This document shows positions 9,417-18,920 of a stretch of 64,000 bases of DNA, piece after piece (within the stretch, counting starts at the first letter, position 1; every line of letters begins with the position of its first letter). The notes under the pieces were generated by a model, which made no database searches, was not told the origin of the DNA, and was given only the letters and a program-made list of their open reading frames with translations. Source of the stretch: Antarctobacter heliothermus (GTDB lineage Bacteria > Pseudomonadota > Alphaproteobacteria > Rhodobacterales > Rhodobacteraceae); the NCBI RefSeq assembly GCF_002237555.1, contig NZ_CP022540.1, positions 3,291,001-3,355,000 on the forward strand. The letters run 5' to 3'. The position numbers and the translations under genes are program-made.

Positions 9417-9430
9417 CCTTGGTCCCAAGG
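9417..9430. promoter_or_regulatory. Inverted repeat in the divergent intergenic region
   Basis: CCTTGG-TC-CCAAGG is a perfect 6-bp inverted repeat that ends 7 bp before the ATG at 9438. It could be an operator or a leader hairpin controlling the plus-strand operon. No convincing -10 box was found on either strand of this gap. Confidence 0.3.
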
Positions 9431-9437
9431 ATAGCAA

Positions 9438-10607
9438 ATGTTTTTTGATTTTGAGATTGAACCGAAATGGGCGGGGCTGTGCCGCCGTGCCAGCAGACGC
9501 ATACTGGCATCTATGGTCTTGGTTTTCCTGACCTTGCAGGCGGTGCAGGCGCAGGATGAAGAGATAGTTCCTGTACCCGCTCCCGCACTCGCTGCGCCTG
9601 TTGCGCAGCCGGCGCTGTGCGCCGAGGCGGGCCTGTCGCCCGAGGATTGTCTGGAATTGCTGGGGCAGTTTTCGCTGGACCTGTATTGCGATATCAACGC
9701 GGTTGAGGATGCGGATTGCCCCGCGTTCCTGTCTGCCTACAGGATGCCGTCTGACTGCCGGGCTGCCAATCTGACCGTGCTTGGCTGTGTCGATTTCCTG
9801 TCCCGCCGCACGCTTTACTTTCGCGAGCAGGTGAAGGGGCTGATTGCCCAGTGTGCCTTTGAAACGGATGAGGTCTGCGCCCCGGTCGAGGCGGATTTGC
9901 AGGCCAAGGTTGGGGCGCTGGAAGTGGAATTGGCACAGGCGACTGAGGACAACGCAGACCTTGTGGCCGAGCTCGACGAGCTGATCGCCGTCAGAGCGGA
10001 CCTGGAGGCGCAGGCTACGCGGCTGACGCAGGAGGCGCAGGCGCGGACCGCTGAACTGGCTTCGGCGCAGGCGGCGCTGGAGGATGAACAGGTGTCGGTC
10101 GGAGATGTGTGCCGGGCGGCAGCGGTGCGTCTGAATGCCCGCGCACAAGAGGCGTTGCCCACCGCCGCGCCCACGTTGGACCAAATCGCCTGCGAGGCGA
10201 ACCCGATGGCCGAGATCACGCGTTTTCTGACGGTGCTTTCGTCGGGCGTAGCCCCCGCACCCGCGCCAACCCCGACGCCGTCCCCCCAACCGGCTCCAGA
10301 ACCGGCCCCGGATGCCGCCCCGGAACCTGTTTCTGATCTGACCTGCACGGCGGTGCCCGGCGCAGAGGATCTGATCGCCTTTATGACCTCTGAACCGGGG
10401 GTCTTTGGCGGGTTGGCGCCGGTGCGGTTCAATCGGCTGATCCGGGAACTGGCAGAAGGCAAACAAGCGCAGGAAACTGTGAACGCGGTCTGGCCCGACC
10501 CAATCGACGACATCGACGTTGCGCTGCCATTTCTGGCAATAGATCTGCTGTGCAAGCAGTTCCCGGCCACCTGCCTGGCGGACAGTGGTTTGGACCTGTG
10601 CCCGTGA
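9438..10607 (+). CDS. Exported protein with coiled coil and proline-rich linker
   Basis: 389 residues from ATG 9438. A long basic n-region precedes a hydrophobic core (MVLVFLTLQAVQAQ), consistent with a signal peptide or signal anchor; an internal ATG at residue 26 would give a standard short signal. The mature part has paired cysteines, a predicted coiled coil at about residues 150-215 (many E/A/L heptads), a Pro/Ala-rich linker near residues 272-295, and a compact Cys-containing C-terminal domain. No family recognised. It is the first gene of a three-gene operon joined by GTGA overlaps and divergent from the ExbB-like operon. Confidence 0.65.
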   Translation: MFFDFEIEPKWAGLCRRASRRILASMVLVFLTLQAVQAQDEEIVPVPAPALAAPVAQPALCAEAGLSPEDCLELLGQFSLDLYCDINAVEDADCPAFLSAYRMPSDCRAANLTVLGCVDFLSRRTLYFREQVKGLIAQCAFETDEVCAPVEADLQAKVGALEVELAQATEDNADLVAELDELIAVRADLEAQATRLTQEAQARTAELASAQAALEDEQVSVGDVCRAAAVRLNARAQEALPTAAPTLDQIACEANPMAEITRFLTVLSSGVAPAPAPTPTPSPQPAPEPAPDAAPEPVSDLTCTAVPGAEDLIAFMTSEPGVFGGLAPVRFNRLIRELAEGKQAQETVNAVWPDPIDDIDVALPFLAIDLLCKQFPATCLADSGLDLCP

Positions 10608-11557
10608 TCCGGGCCGCTGCGCTGGTGGCCTTGCTGATCGGCGCGGCCCCGGTGGCGGCCCAACAGTGCCCGGTGTTTCGCGTCGCCCCCTGTCTTCCGA
10701 TCCCGCCGGTCCAACCAGAAGAGCCCTCCTGTTCCGGGCTGTGTGAGGATCTCAGCGACCAGATGCAGCGCGGGTGTACAGCAGGTCCGGACCAACCCTA
10801 TGCCGATACGGTCTATCTGCGCCGCGCCAGCCCGTTGGTTGGCACCGAGGCGGATCAGCGCTTCCTTGCGCTGGCAGCCCTTGCCGAAACGCTGGACGGG
10901 GTTGCGCCGCTGACGGCGTCGTTGGTGGATAGCGACGATCCCGGCGTGCGCTATGCGGCGGCTTTGCAAGTGGCGCTGACGGCGCTGCGGGCCGGGCAGA
11001 TCGCCGATCCCCGCTTTGCCGAGGCGTTGGAGATCATGGCAGGGGTTGAGGATCCGGGGGTTCCGCGCAGCGATTTGTTGTTCCTGCAAGCCACGCTGGC
11101 CGAGGCCGAAGGCCGGGGCAACGACGCCCTGGCCCTTGCGCGCGCCGCCGCCGTGGTGGAACCTCGGTTCTTCAACGCGCTGGCGCTGCAGGTGCGGCTG
11201 ACGTTGGAACAGGGGGAGCATCTGCGCGGCAGCGCCAGCCGGTTCGCCGGCGGAGCGGTTTGCACCGCAGAATTCACCCAACTGCTGAAGGCGCTGGCGC
11301 AGATTGCCGATCTGGAACCCTGTCCGCGCGTAGCGGCGCATCTGGAACTGTATCTGTCCCGCGCCTTGCGCGCCCCGGACAGCGCGCCCGGAATGCAGGC
11401 GGTGCAGGTCTATCTGGCGGTGTTGTCGCGGCGCGCGGCGCTGGCACAAGGCGCGTTGGATGCCTTTGTCAAAGCCCCGGCGCCCGTCTGCGCGGATAGT
11501 GTCTCAGCCGAGTTAGATGGATTGTTGCGGCTGCTGAACGTGGAGGGGCAGCCGTGA
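10604..11557 (+). CDS. Exported TPR-like helical repeat protein
   Basis: 317 residues. The GTG start at 10604 overlaps the previous stop as GTGA and yields a perfect signal peptide (VIRAAALVALLIGAAPVAAQQ is residues 1-21). A short Cys/Pro-rich segment follows (SCSGLCED). The remainder is built of Ala/Leu-rich helical pairs (for example ALAALAETL and ALALARAAAVVEP), resembling TPR or other solenoid repeats that bind partner proteins. No catalytic motif is visible. Its tight coupling to both neighbours argues that the three plus-strand products act together in the envelope. Confidence 0.65.
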   Translation: MIRAAALVALLIGAAPVAAQQCPVFRVAPCLPIPPVQPEEPSCSGLCEDLSDQMQRGCTAGPDQPYADTVYLRRASPLVGTEADQRFLALAALAETLDGVAPLTASLVDSDDPGVRYAAALQVALTALRAGQIADPRFAEALEIMAGVEDPGVPRSDLLFLQATLAEAEGRGNDALALARAAAVVEPRFFNALALQVRLTLEQGEHLRGSASRFAGGAVCTAEFTQLLKALAQIADLEPCPRVAAHLELYLSRALRAPDSAPGMQAVQVYLAVLSRRAALAQGALDAFVKAPAPVCADSVSAELDGLLRLLNVEGQP

Positions 11558-12108
11558 CTCGCCTGCGGTCGGGTGCACGGGTGTTTGGCTGGATCGCACT
11601 TGTCGCCCTTGCATTCGTTGCGGTCTGGCAAGGGGCCGGCCCGGCGGCGTTGCGACCCGGCGGCTGGTTCGGGACATTGGCGGCGGGGGTGGTGCTGGCC
11701 GCGGGGCTGTGGCCCGGCTGGACCGCGCGGGCGTTGCCTGCCGCCGCGCTAGCAACCTTTCTGGGCGGCGTGCTGTTTTCCGGTTTGCCGGAACTACAGG
11801 GGCAGGGGGCCGCAATGGCCCTGACGCTGGGTGCGGGCGGGGCGGCGTGCCTCTGTGCTCTTTTGTGTCTGGATGGCCGGGGGGCCGTTGGAGCGGCGCT
11901 GTTGGGCGGCGCGCTGCATGTCGGCCTGATCGAGGTGCTGACCGCCCCGCCCATGGCCTCGCCCACTGCGACCTGGCCTTGGGCTATGCCAGGTCTGCTG
12001 GCGGTCTGGTTAGTGGTCGGCATGGGGATCAGTCTGACAGCGCCGCGTAGCGACGCTGGGCCTCGGCGTGCAGCCAGTCATAGTCCCGGAGCAGCCGGAT
12101 CCAGGTAA
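11554..12108 (+). CDS. Small polytopic membrane protein
   Basis: 184 residues from GTG 11554, again a GTGA overlap with the previous stop. It is very hydrophobic, with about five membrane segments (examples: WIALVALAFVAVW, LAAGVVLAAGLW, GLLAVWLVVGMGI). No family motif is recognised. The last 27 residues after the final helix are Arg/Ser/Pro-rich, and their DNA overlaps the 3' end of the convergent minus-strand gene by 80 bp; the natural stop may therefore have been lost and the tail may not be functional. It is the last gene of the three-gene plus-strand operon. Confidence 0.6.
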   Translation: MTRLRSGARVFGWIALVALAFVAVWQGAGPAALRPGGWFGTLAAGVVLAAGLWPGWTARALPAAALATFLGGVLFSGLPELQGQGAAMALTLGAGGAACLCALLCLDGRGAVGAALLGGALHVGLIEVLTAPPMASPTATWPWAMPGLLAVWLVVGMGISLTAPRSDAGPRRAASHSPGAAGSR

Positions 12109-13048
12109 GCCGCAGGATTGGATCAGGCGCGGAAAAGCGTCGGGCGTCCAGCACCAGACCCGCCGCAACCCGGCTTTCGCGATTCCATTCCAGCCGGGGG
12201 TCAAAGACATTGGCCGGGCGCGGCGGGCAGTCGGTGCAGTCAAACGCCGTATCGGCCATCGCCAGGCGCATCAGATCGGCGCATTGCTGGTCAGCGATCA
12301 TCGGGTGGCCAACAAGGCACAGCTCATACTCTGTCAACCGCTCACGCACCCGGCACAGGGCCGAAATCAGCCGCCAATCGCCCTCCAGCGCATCCGCGCC
12401 GCCCACCCGGCAGTTCTACGCCGGGGTCGCAACGATCCAGTCGGTGCCGCCCTCGGGGGCCAAGGGCGCAAGCGCGGCAAGCATCTGGCCGGATGTGCTG
12501 CGGGCGCGCGCCGGATCGGCGGCGATGGCGCGGCGTTCGACGGCGGTCTGGATCAGACGCCCGCCGGACCAGCCAAGCAGCGCCAGCAGCCCCAGCAGGA
12601 CCATTTCGCGCAAGAGCCTCCCCAGCGGTCGTCGTCGTTGGGGGATTGGTGTCGCGGGCACCTCGACCGGATCAGGGGGCGGCGCGGCCACCGGCTGAAG
12701 GACCACCGTCTCGGACCGCACCGCCTTGGCTGTTCGGGTGGCGGCCAGCGCCGCCTCAAAGCTTTCGGCCGACGGCCAGACCAGTTCGGACAAGTGCAGG
12801 CAGATCCGCAGATTGGCCAGGGCCGCGCCAAGGGTATTCGGGTGCGCGCCTTCGGGACGGGCCGCCAGCGGGGTCGACAGCGGGCTGTCCGGCGGCAATG
12901 CGGCGGTGAACTCGGCTGGAGAAAATGGCGCGTCCTCATCCGGCTGGTCCCCGGTCAGATACCAAGCCAACAGGTCGGCCCGCGCCCGGGCATAGCGCGC
13001 CTGACTGCGGAACCTGTAGTAGGGCGGCGCGCCGTCCGGGGACGTCAT
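12029..13048 (-). pseudogene. Membrane-anchored protein gene interrupted by an in-frame TAG
   Basis: One reading frame of 340 codons is split by TAG at 12416-12418. The first part (210 residues from ATG 13048, overlapping the vWA gene stop by ATGA) has a soluble N-terminal domain, a Pro-rich linker and one membrane helix (MVLLGLLALLGWSG). It ends TDWIVATPA. After the TAG the same frame continues NCRVGGADALEGDW through 125 more residues with cysteines. The smooth continuation makes a single ancestral gene more likely than two genes, although a GTG at 12406 could restart the second part. Last gene of the ABC/vWA operon. Function unknown. Confidence 0.6.
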
Positions 13049-15526
13049 TGGCTGCGGACCTCATCATAGGGGCGCGGCATATAGCTTAGCGGCAGATAGA
13101 TCGTCTGCACGTTTCCGATGCCGATGCGGGGCCAGATGTATTTGCGGCTGGCCAGATCGTCATAGTCCTGTTCCACCTGATCCCAGACCAGATCGCCGGG
13201 CCGACCGTCAGGACCAATCTCGAACGGGCGCTCCACCCGCAGGTTGGAGTCGATCAGCTTGAGCAGTTTGCGGGTGCGACACGCCTCGCGCCGGTACGCC
13301 TCGACCCTTGTGCGGGTGGTTTTGGACAGGCTGCCCAGATCCTGTCCCAGTTCAAATACCCCGTCGCCAAGGATGGTCCGGTTCACCAGCGGGATGTCGT
13401 CGCGGTTGTCGAAATAGGCAAAGTACAGCGCGTTGTCGCGTGACAGCACATCGCCGGTCAGGATCTCGATGACTTCGCGCAGGGCATTGGACAGAAGGCC
13501 CTCTGCACCGGTGTCATGCATCGACTTGCACAGGATATCGAACTGTTCTGACAGCAGTTTGACGTCATTGGGGCTGATCGCGGCGAAATAGTCCCAATCG
13601 TTCGACGTGCCATCGGGGGGCACCGCGACATAGCCCTTTGCCGCCAATGTCCGCGCTTCGGCAGAGCCTTGTACGTCGTCCAGATCAATGCCGTAGATCT
13701 TGCGTGCAGCGGCCACCAATTGCGCGTAGCCGGGGGGATAGCGGTTCGTTTCCGCCACGGTGCTTTCCTCACCGCTGAGCAGGATGCTGGCGATCTGGGT
13801 GCTGATCACGTCCTGCAATTCAGTCGCGCCGCGCAGCGACTGACGGATGCGCAGGCGCGCCTCATCGTCTGATTGTCCGCCGCGCGCGGGGTCATAGGTC
13901 AGTTGCGTGTCGATCCCCATCGGCACGCCGTCGATGCGCGTCCGGTTCAGCAGGTCGCGGGTCTGGGTGACCAGATCGCTGTTTACCCCGGCGATGAATT
14001 CGCCCAGCACCGCAATGGGGACATACAGCACGTTCTGCGCCGACATCAGATCGACCAACACATCAGGGGCCGGACCCCGGTCGCCGTGGTCTGCGATATG
14101 CACGACAATGCGCACGCCGTCCGGGCGCCAGTCGGCAGAAGTGATCGCCTGGTACAGGGCGGCAAAGGCGGCCTCTGGCTTGCCGCCCACCGGGTCGGCG
14201 ATGAACAGATCGGCGGTTTGCAGCGGGTCGAACTCGTCCCCGCCATAAATCTCGGTCAGCGGCACCGCCGTCTTGATCTGCATCGGCCCGCCGTGGTCCA
14301 TCGCCCCTGTCGACAGGAAATCGCCGTACATCACCGCGCCAAAGCGGTTGGTGGTCGAGGCGCGCGCAAGGGCGATGTCGGCCACCTCTTTGGCGACCAT
14401 GGGAAAGTAGTCCGCCATCGACGCGGTCGCAACCATGACAAACAAGACGTCGACGGAATCCAGCAGGCTGATCTTGTCCACGACCCGGTCTCCGCCCGTG
14501 TCGGAACACAGTTGGTTTTCCCCGCAGCGCGCGCCAATAAAGGCGATCTCCAGATGTGGTTCCTGCCGGGTGCCCAGCGTCGCCTCGGGTGCGCGATTGT
14601 CCACCAGAACCGGGTATTTGTCGAAATCCTCACCGCCTGACAGCATCGCGTCCAGATTGGGTGGCACGACGGCCAGAGGTTCGGCGGCGGCGGTGCCGGG
14701 GGCTTCGGTCAGGATCGGGGCCGTTGCGCCCTTTTTGAAGAACGTGGTCAGACGCGAGAACCAGACCGTTCCGGCGGTTTCCAGCACCCAACCCTCAACC
14801 GTCTTTTGATCCGGGCCGATCAGGACAAACAGGTCTTCGCCATCGGGCGAGGCCGCCACGTCCCAGACCTTGAAGACGGAAAAGATCGACAGATCGCTGT
14901 CCAGCCGCGCGCCGGTGTCCGGCGCCGAATAGCGCGCGACGGCGGCGCGGTCGGCGGGATCATCGGCGTTGGCGTTCCATGTCAGAAACTTGGTTTCGAT
15001 CGGGTTGTCGGCAAAGCTGCCGTCGGGCTGGCGCAGCTCTTCACAGAGCGCCTCAAAGCTGCCCAGTTGCTCTTTCTGGGCGCAATAGGCCGAGACGCTC
15101 ATCGGATCCAGCGAGGGACAGGCGCGCCCTCGGTTCAGCGGTGTTATCGGACCGGCATCGCCCTGCGCCCCGCCTAGCAGGGCGGTGCGCGGCACCCAGC
15201 CGCAAAAGTTCTGCCCCTCTTCGGCAAGGATCAGCACAAGGTCGTCCGTGCGGGCAAAGCATTTGACCGGCGTAAAGGGCGGGATCACCGAGTCTGTCAT
15301 GGGTTGCGGCGCAAGGCGGCCGGATTTGATCTGCTGGGCACGGACCGTGACGCTGTTGCCGCTGCGCGGATAGGCAGAGATCTTTTCGTTCAGATCGGAC
15401 TGGCAGGTGCCCGAGGGGCTGACGAAACTGTCGGCCTGTCGGCCTGTCGGCCTGTTGGGCGGCAGCGGGCAGGGGCAGCGCGAACAGAGCCGCGACCGCT
15501 GAGACAAGGGGGAACAGTCGGATCAT
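13045..15526 (-). pseudogene. Secreted SH3b/vWA-like protein gene, frameshifted by an 8-bp tandem repeat
   Basis: ATG 15526, overlapping the previous stop by ATGA, starts an excellent signal peptide (MIRLFPLVSAVAALFALPLP). Right after the cleavage region the frame is broken at three copies of an 8-bp repeat (15430-15453), and the long mature sequence continues in another frame to 13045. The mature part has two SH3b-like stretches (each with a GWV), then a vWA-like fold in which VMVATASMADYF replaces the usual DxSxS MIDAS motif. In the present sequence the signal peptide is not fused to the mature protein. One or four repeat copies would join them in frame. It could be a decayed gene or a switchable one. 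Confidence 0.65.
15430..15453. repeat. Three tandem copies of an 8-bp unit
   Basis: On the plus strand GTCGGCCT occurs three times without interruption (AGGCCGAC on the coding strand), followed by a partial copy. The repeat lies just after the signal-peptide region of the vWA-like gene. Because 8 is not a multiple of 3, each gain or loss of a unit changes the reading frame. Confidence 0.9.
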
Positions 15527-17703
15527 TGCAGGTCTCCGAAGAGATAAGGGGCGAGGGTTTCCAGCGCATGGATCAGTTTCAACTGATCCGCGACATCGGG
15601 GGTAACGACCCAATGGGTCAAACCGCTGCCATCGTCGGGACAGCGTGTGGCCAGCCGTTCGGCGGCGGTTGCAAATGTCTCGGACCCTGTCGGATTGATC
15701 AGCGTCGCTTGCACCGGCTTGGACAGGTCAAAGGTCGCCTGCTGGCTAAGGAAATCGATCACCAGCGATCCACGCCGACTGCGGTCCGGCAACGCGGGGG
15801 GCGTGGCACAGTAGTCGGTCCCCGCGTCCAGTCCGCTGCGTCCAAGAATAACAAAACGGGGTGGGGTGGCGGTGGACGCTGCGCGCGCCTTCAGTTCGTT
15901 CTCAAGGTTCAGTGGACCAACCTCACCCGGGTGCAAGGTCTTGGCGGCGCGCAGCGCACTGTCGGCCGTCAGGGGTTCGGGCGGCAGAAATCCCTTGTCC
16001 ACGCCCCCCGCCGCTTGCAACAGGAACAGATCCTCGACTCGTCGGGAAAAAACCGTTTGCGCGGAACTGGCAAGGATGCTGAGCGCCGACATCATGTCAC
16101 GCCCGCCGCGCGCAAGGGTCCAGCCCGGATACAGGTCCGGTCGCAGCGGCATTCCGTTAGTGGCCTCCAACCCGGTGGCATTGTAGAGCAGGACAAAGAC
16201 TGGCCGTGCGGTGCTGGTCAGGGCAGCGTCAGCAAAGACAACGCGGCCGCCTTCGGTCACGGACACGGGCAAATCAGGTGCGTCTGGCGCGCCGGGTTCG
16301 TCAGTCAGATCCGCCAGCGGTAGGGCGGTTTCGGGAAAGTGTCCGCCCCACGACAGGCTGCAACTGGAGGGTTGCGGGCGGGCGTCGGCGTAGGGCCGAA
16401 CCTCGGACGGGGCGAACAGGCGCAGGCTCAATTCCCGCATCGGCATCGACAGGATCGGGGCCGTATTGTCGGTGCTCAGGGTAAACCGGCCATAGACCTC
16501 TTCGCCACCGGGGTCGACGACCGCACTATTCAGGTCGATCTCCAGCGGCAGGCGGAGAGAGGGGTGGTCAGGATGGGAAATCTCGGCCTCGGGGACGCAG
16601 CTGGCAACGATGGCACTACCCGGCGGGTCTGCCAGCAGCAGGTCCACCCCCGTCAGCAAACGAGGCGGCGGCGGGGGCGGCGCCCGCAGGACCAGACGAT
16701 AGCCGCGCTCTGCAACCTCGATGGCATAGGGTTGCAACCCGGAGTCCAGAACACCGAAGTCGATCAGTTGCACAAGCGCCGCCGCGCGGTCCACTGCGCT
16801 GTCGCTGAGCAGGGTGTCCAGTGCCGCGCGAATGGCGTGTCTGTCCTCCGGGCTGTGGTGGTCGAGTTTGTCTGCCAATCGGATGCTATCCAGAAGGATC
16901 ACCTCATCCTCCGGGCCGATCAGTGTGACCGAGAGCCGTTCATCCACAAAATCAGCGGGATCGGCACGCGGCTTTGGCACATCCGTGACGGAGCCGTCTG
17001 CTGGATCGGGATCAGGGTCAGGATCAGGAGTTGGGGCAAGAACGCGAAGCGGCGGCGCAATCGGCTGCACCGGACCACTGGCAGCCAACAGCCGGGCCGT
17101 GAAGTCGCTAAGATAGGTGGCGCATCCCGCGTCGCAGGTCACAGCAACCAGTTGCCGCCCCTTGCCTTGCCGCAGGTCCAGCGCCATCCACGCCCAATCG
17201 CCTTTGGTGAACGTGTCTTCCTTTTGGCTGGCGATGTAGGGAGCCACGCTGAAATCGGCAAAGGCATCGTCTTGGCGGGTCAATGTACCGCCGCCGCTGC
17301 CGCGCAGATCCGGGTGGATCAACAGGGGGCCGACGCTCATCCGGGCATTGGCTTCGGTGATCGAAAGGCCTTCGAGAAATTCCAGACCAAACACACCCTC
17401 GTTGAAGACAAAGACCGATACCGGCATCGGTGCGCCGTCGCGTCGGGACAGTACCTCTTGGCGTTCGTCGGTGCGCAGGATGCCGGTGACCTCTATGCAG
17501 CCTTCATGCCGGAATGCGCCGGTGGTGTTGAAATCCACCGGGTCGCGCTGGCGTTCCGTCAGAAGCCCGAAAAAGCCGGAGAACGGTGGCGCCGCTTCTG
17601 GCGTCTGCGCTGCCACGGGATCGAACAGCGGGGTGTCATCGCGCAACAGGCGCATGGCGGACAGACCGTCTGACAGTTGGCTTTCGGCATAGGCGACCAG
17701 CAC
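15523..17703 (-). CDS. Large protein of unknown function in the ABC/vWA operon
   Basis: About 726 residues if translation starts at GTG 17703, five bases after the permease stop; no ATG start with a clear ribosome site is visible and ATG 17655 is an alternative. There is no signal peptide or membrane helix at this N-terminus, which may mean the true start has been lost. The sequence is acidic and mixed alpha/beta, with an Asp/Pro linker (TPDPDPDPDPADG) near the middle and a poly-Pro patch. No domain recognised. Its stop overlaps the start of the vWA-like gene (ATGA), so it belongs to the same operon. It has no internal frame break. Confidence 0.55.
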   Translation of the reverse strand: MLVAYAESQLSDGLSAMRLLRDDTPLFDPVAAQTPEAAPPFSGFFGLLTERQRDPVDFNTTGAFRHEGCIEVTGILRTDERQEVLSRRDGAPMPVSVFVFNEGVFGLEFLEGLSITEANARMSVGPLLIHPDLRGSGGGTLTRQDDAFADFSVAPYIASQKEDTFTKGDWAWMALDLRQGKGRQLVAVTCDAGCATYLSDFTARLLAASGPVQPIAPPLRVLAPTPDPDPDPDPADGSVTDVPKPRADPADFVDERLSVTLIGPEDEVILLDSIRLADKLDHHSPEDRHAIRAALDTLLSDSAVDRAAALVQLIDFGVLDSGLQPYAIEVAERGYRLVLRAPPPPPPRLLTGVDLLLADPPGSAIVASCVPEAEISHPDHPSLRLPLEIDLNSAVVDPGGEEVYGRFTLSTDNTAPILSMPMRELSLRLFAPSEVRPYADARPQPSSCSLSWGGHFPETALPLADLTDEPGAPDAPDLPVSVTEGGRVVFADAALTSTARPVFVLLYNATGLEATNGMPLRPDLYPGWTLARGGRDMMSALSILASSAQTVFSRRVEDLFLLQAAGGVDKGFLPPEPLTADSALRAAKTLHPGEVGPLNLENELKARAASTATPPRFVILGRSGLDAGTDYCATPPALPDRSRRGSLVIDFLSQQATFDLSKPVQATLINPTGSETFATAAERLATRCPDDGSGLTHWVVTPDVADQLKLIHALETLAPYLFGDLQ

Positions 17704-17707
17704 CGGG

Positions 17708-18920
17708 TCACAGGCCGACGGCCTGCGCGGTCTGGATGACCGACCAGCCCAGCCAATCGGGCGCCAGATCCCAAACCCGCGCGATGCGCGCCGCCTGCAG
17801 CTCATGGGCGATCACCAGTTCGAAACCTGCCAGAATGGTTACGGCCAGCGTGATCATCAGCAGTGCCAGCGGCACCAAAAACACGATGTGGCCCAGCCGG
17901 TAGCCTACGGCACGTATGATGCTGAGGAACCGTCCATTCGAAACGATGAAGGCCTGCACCGACAGGGCAACGGCAATGGCGATAGAGATGGCCATCGCGG
18001 TCATGACGGCAAACAGCAGGTTGCGGCTGCCCAGCGCAATGCCCAGCAATCGCCGCACCTGCGCCAGCGCATCATCGTTCAGCTTGTAGCCGGGGCCGTG
18101 GATCTGATCGTACAGCTCTGGTCGGTCGGCCCACTCGTCGATGGTGCAGAACAACTCTTCCGCATACTCGGCGTCAAAGTACAGCGCCGCGCTGTCAATG
18201 GGCGGCCAGCTGTTGCCCCAGTGGTTGGGTCGTATATCGGGCGATTTCATCAGCCGCAGATAGGCGTCGTTGGTCATCGCGATTTCGGCGCTCAGCACCG
18301 ATGATCCAGGAATATCGGCGATCAGACCGGCAATGCGCACCGGTTTGAGCAGCCGTTCGGTGCCGAAACAGAACTACTCGGGCACTGGGTCGCCGGGATT
18401 TACGCCGAACCGCCGTTTGAGGAAATCCGGCGTGACAAAGGCGGCCTCTCGCAGGTCGGGTTTGTCAAAGGCAGCAATGGCTGTCAGTGGCGCGCCAGCA
18501 GGCCGGATTGGCAGATCGCGGTACAGCGGCTCTGCATGGTCGTAGACGACAAGCACTGCATTCCCCGCGCGGTTGCGCGCCCCGTCGCAATTCCCGCGTA
18601 GGTCCGCGGCGCGAACGCTCAGTTCCAGCCGCCTGCCAAACACCTGTGGCGATCGTGCGCCGGCGGCGATCTCTGGCGCAAACCGGGTGGTTAGGTCGGT
18701 TTCGATCTGCCGCACCGCACGCAGCGACAGCAGGTCCTCTGCGGTGCTGTCCACGTCTCCGAACCGTTCCAGCGTGTAGTGCGAAACCTCTGGCCGCGAC
18801 AGGTCGCGGGCGAATTTCGCGTCCAAAACGGAGGTTCCGAACAGGGTGGCATAGGCCGCAAGGATGCCCAGCAGGATGATCAGTGCAAAGGTCGAACGCG
18901 ACATCCGTCGCAGCCAGCCA
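17708..18920 (-). pseudogene. ABC transporter permease (FtsX/MacB-like), interrupted by TAG and truncated at the 5' end
   Basis: The frame holds an N-terminal membrane helix (FALIILLGILAAYATLFG), a periplasmic domain, then two further helices (VMTAMAISIAIAVALSV and IVFLVPLALLMITLAVTIL), the layout of FtsX/MacB/LolC-type permeases. At 18374-18376 a TAG follows NPGDPVPE, and the same frame continues FCFGTERLLKPVRIAG, so a sense codon seems to have mutated. A fourth helix usual in the family is not seen. The 5' end runs directly into the ATPase remnant in a different frame. As it stands the gene cannot give a full-length permease. Confidence 0.65.

Noticed and set aside
12416..18376. Two in-frame TAG codons as a sign of amber recoding (a 21st or 22nd amino acid or suppressor tRNA)
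   Set aside because: Several intact genes here end in TAG (amidase, helicase, PLP enzyme, MoeA-like), and the same operon has other lesions. Ordinary nonsense mutation is simpler.
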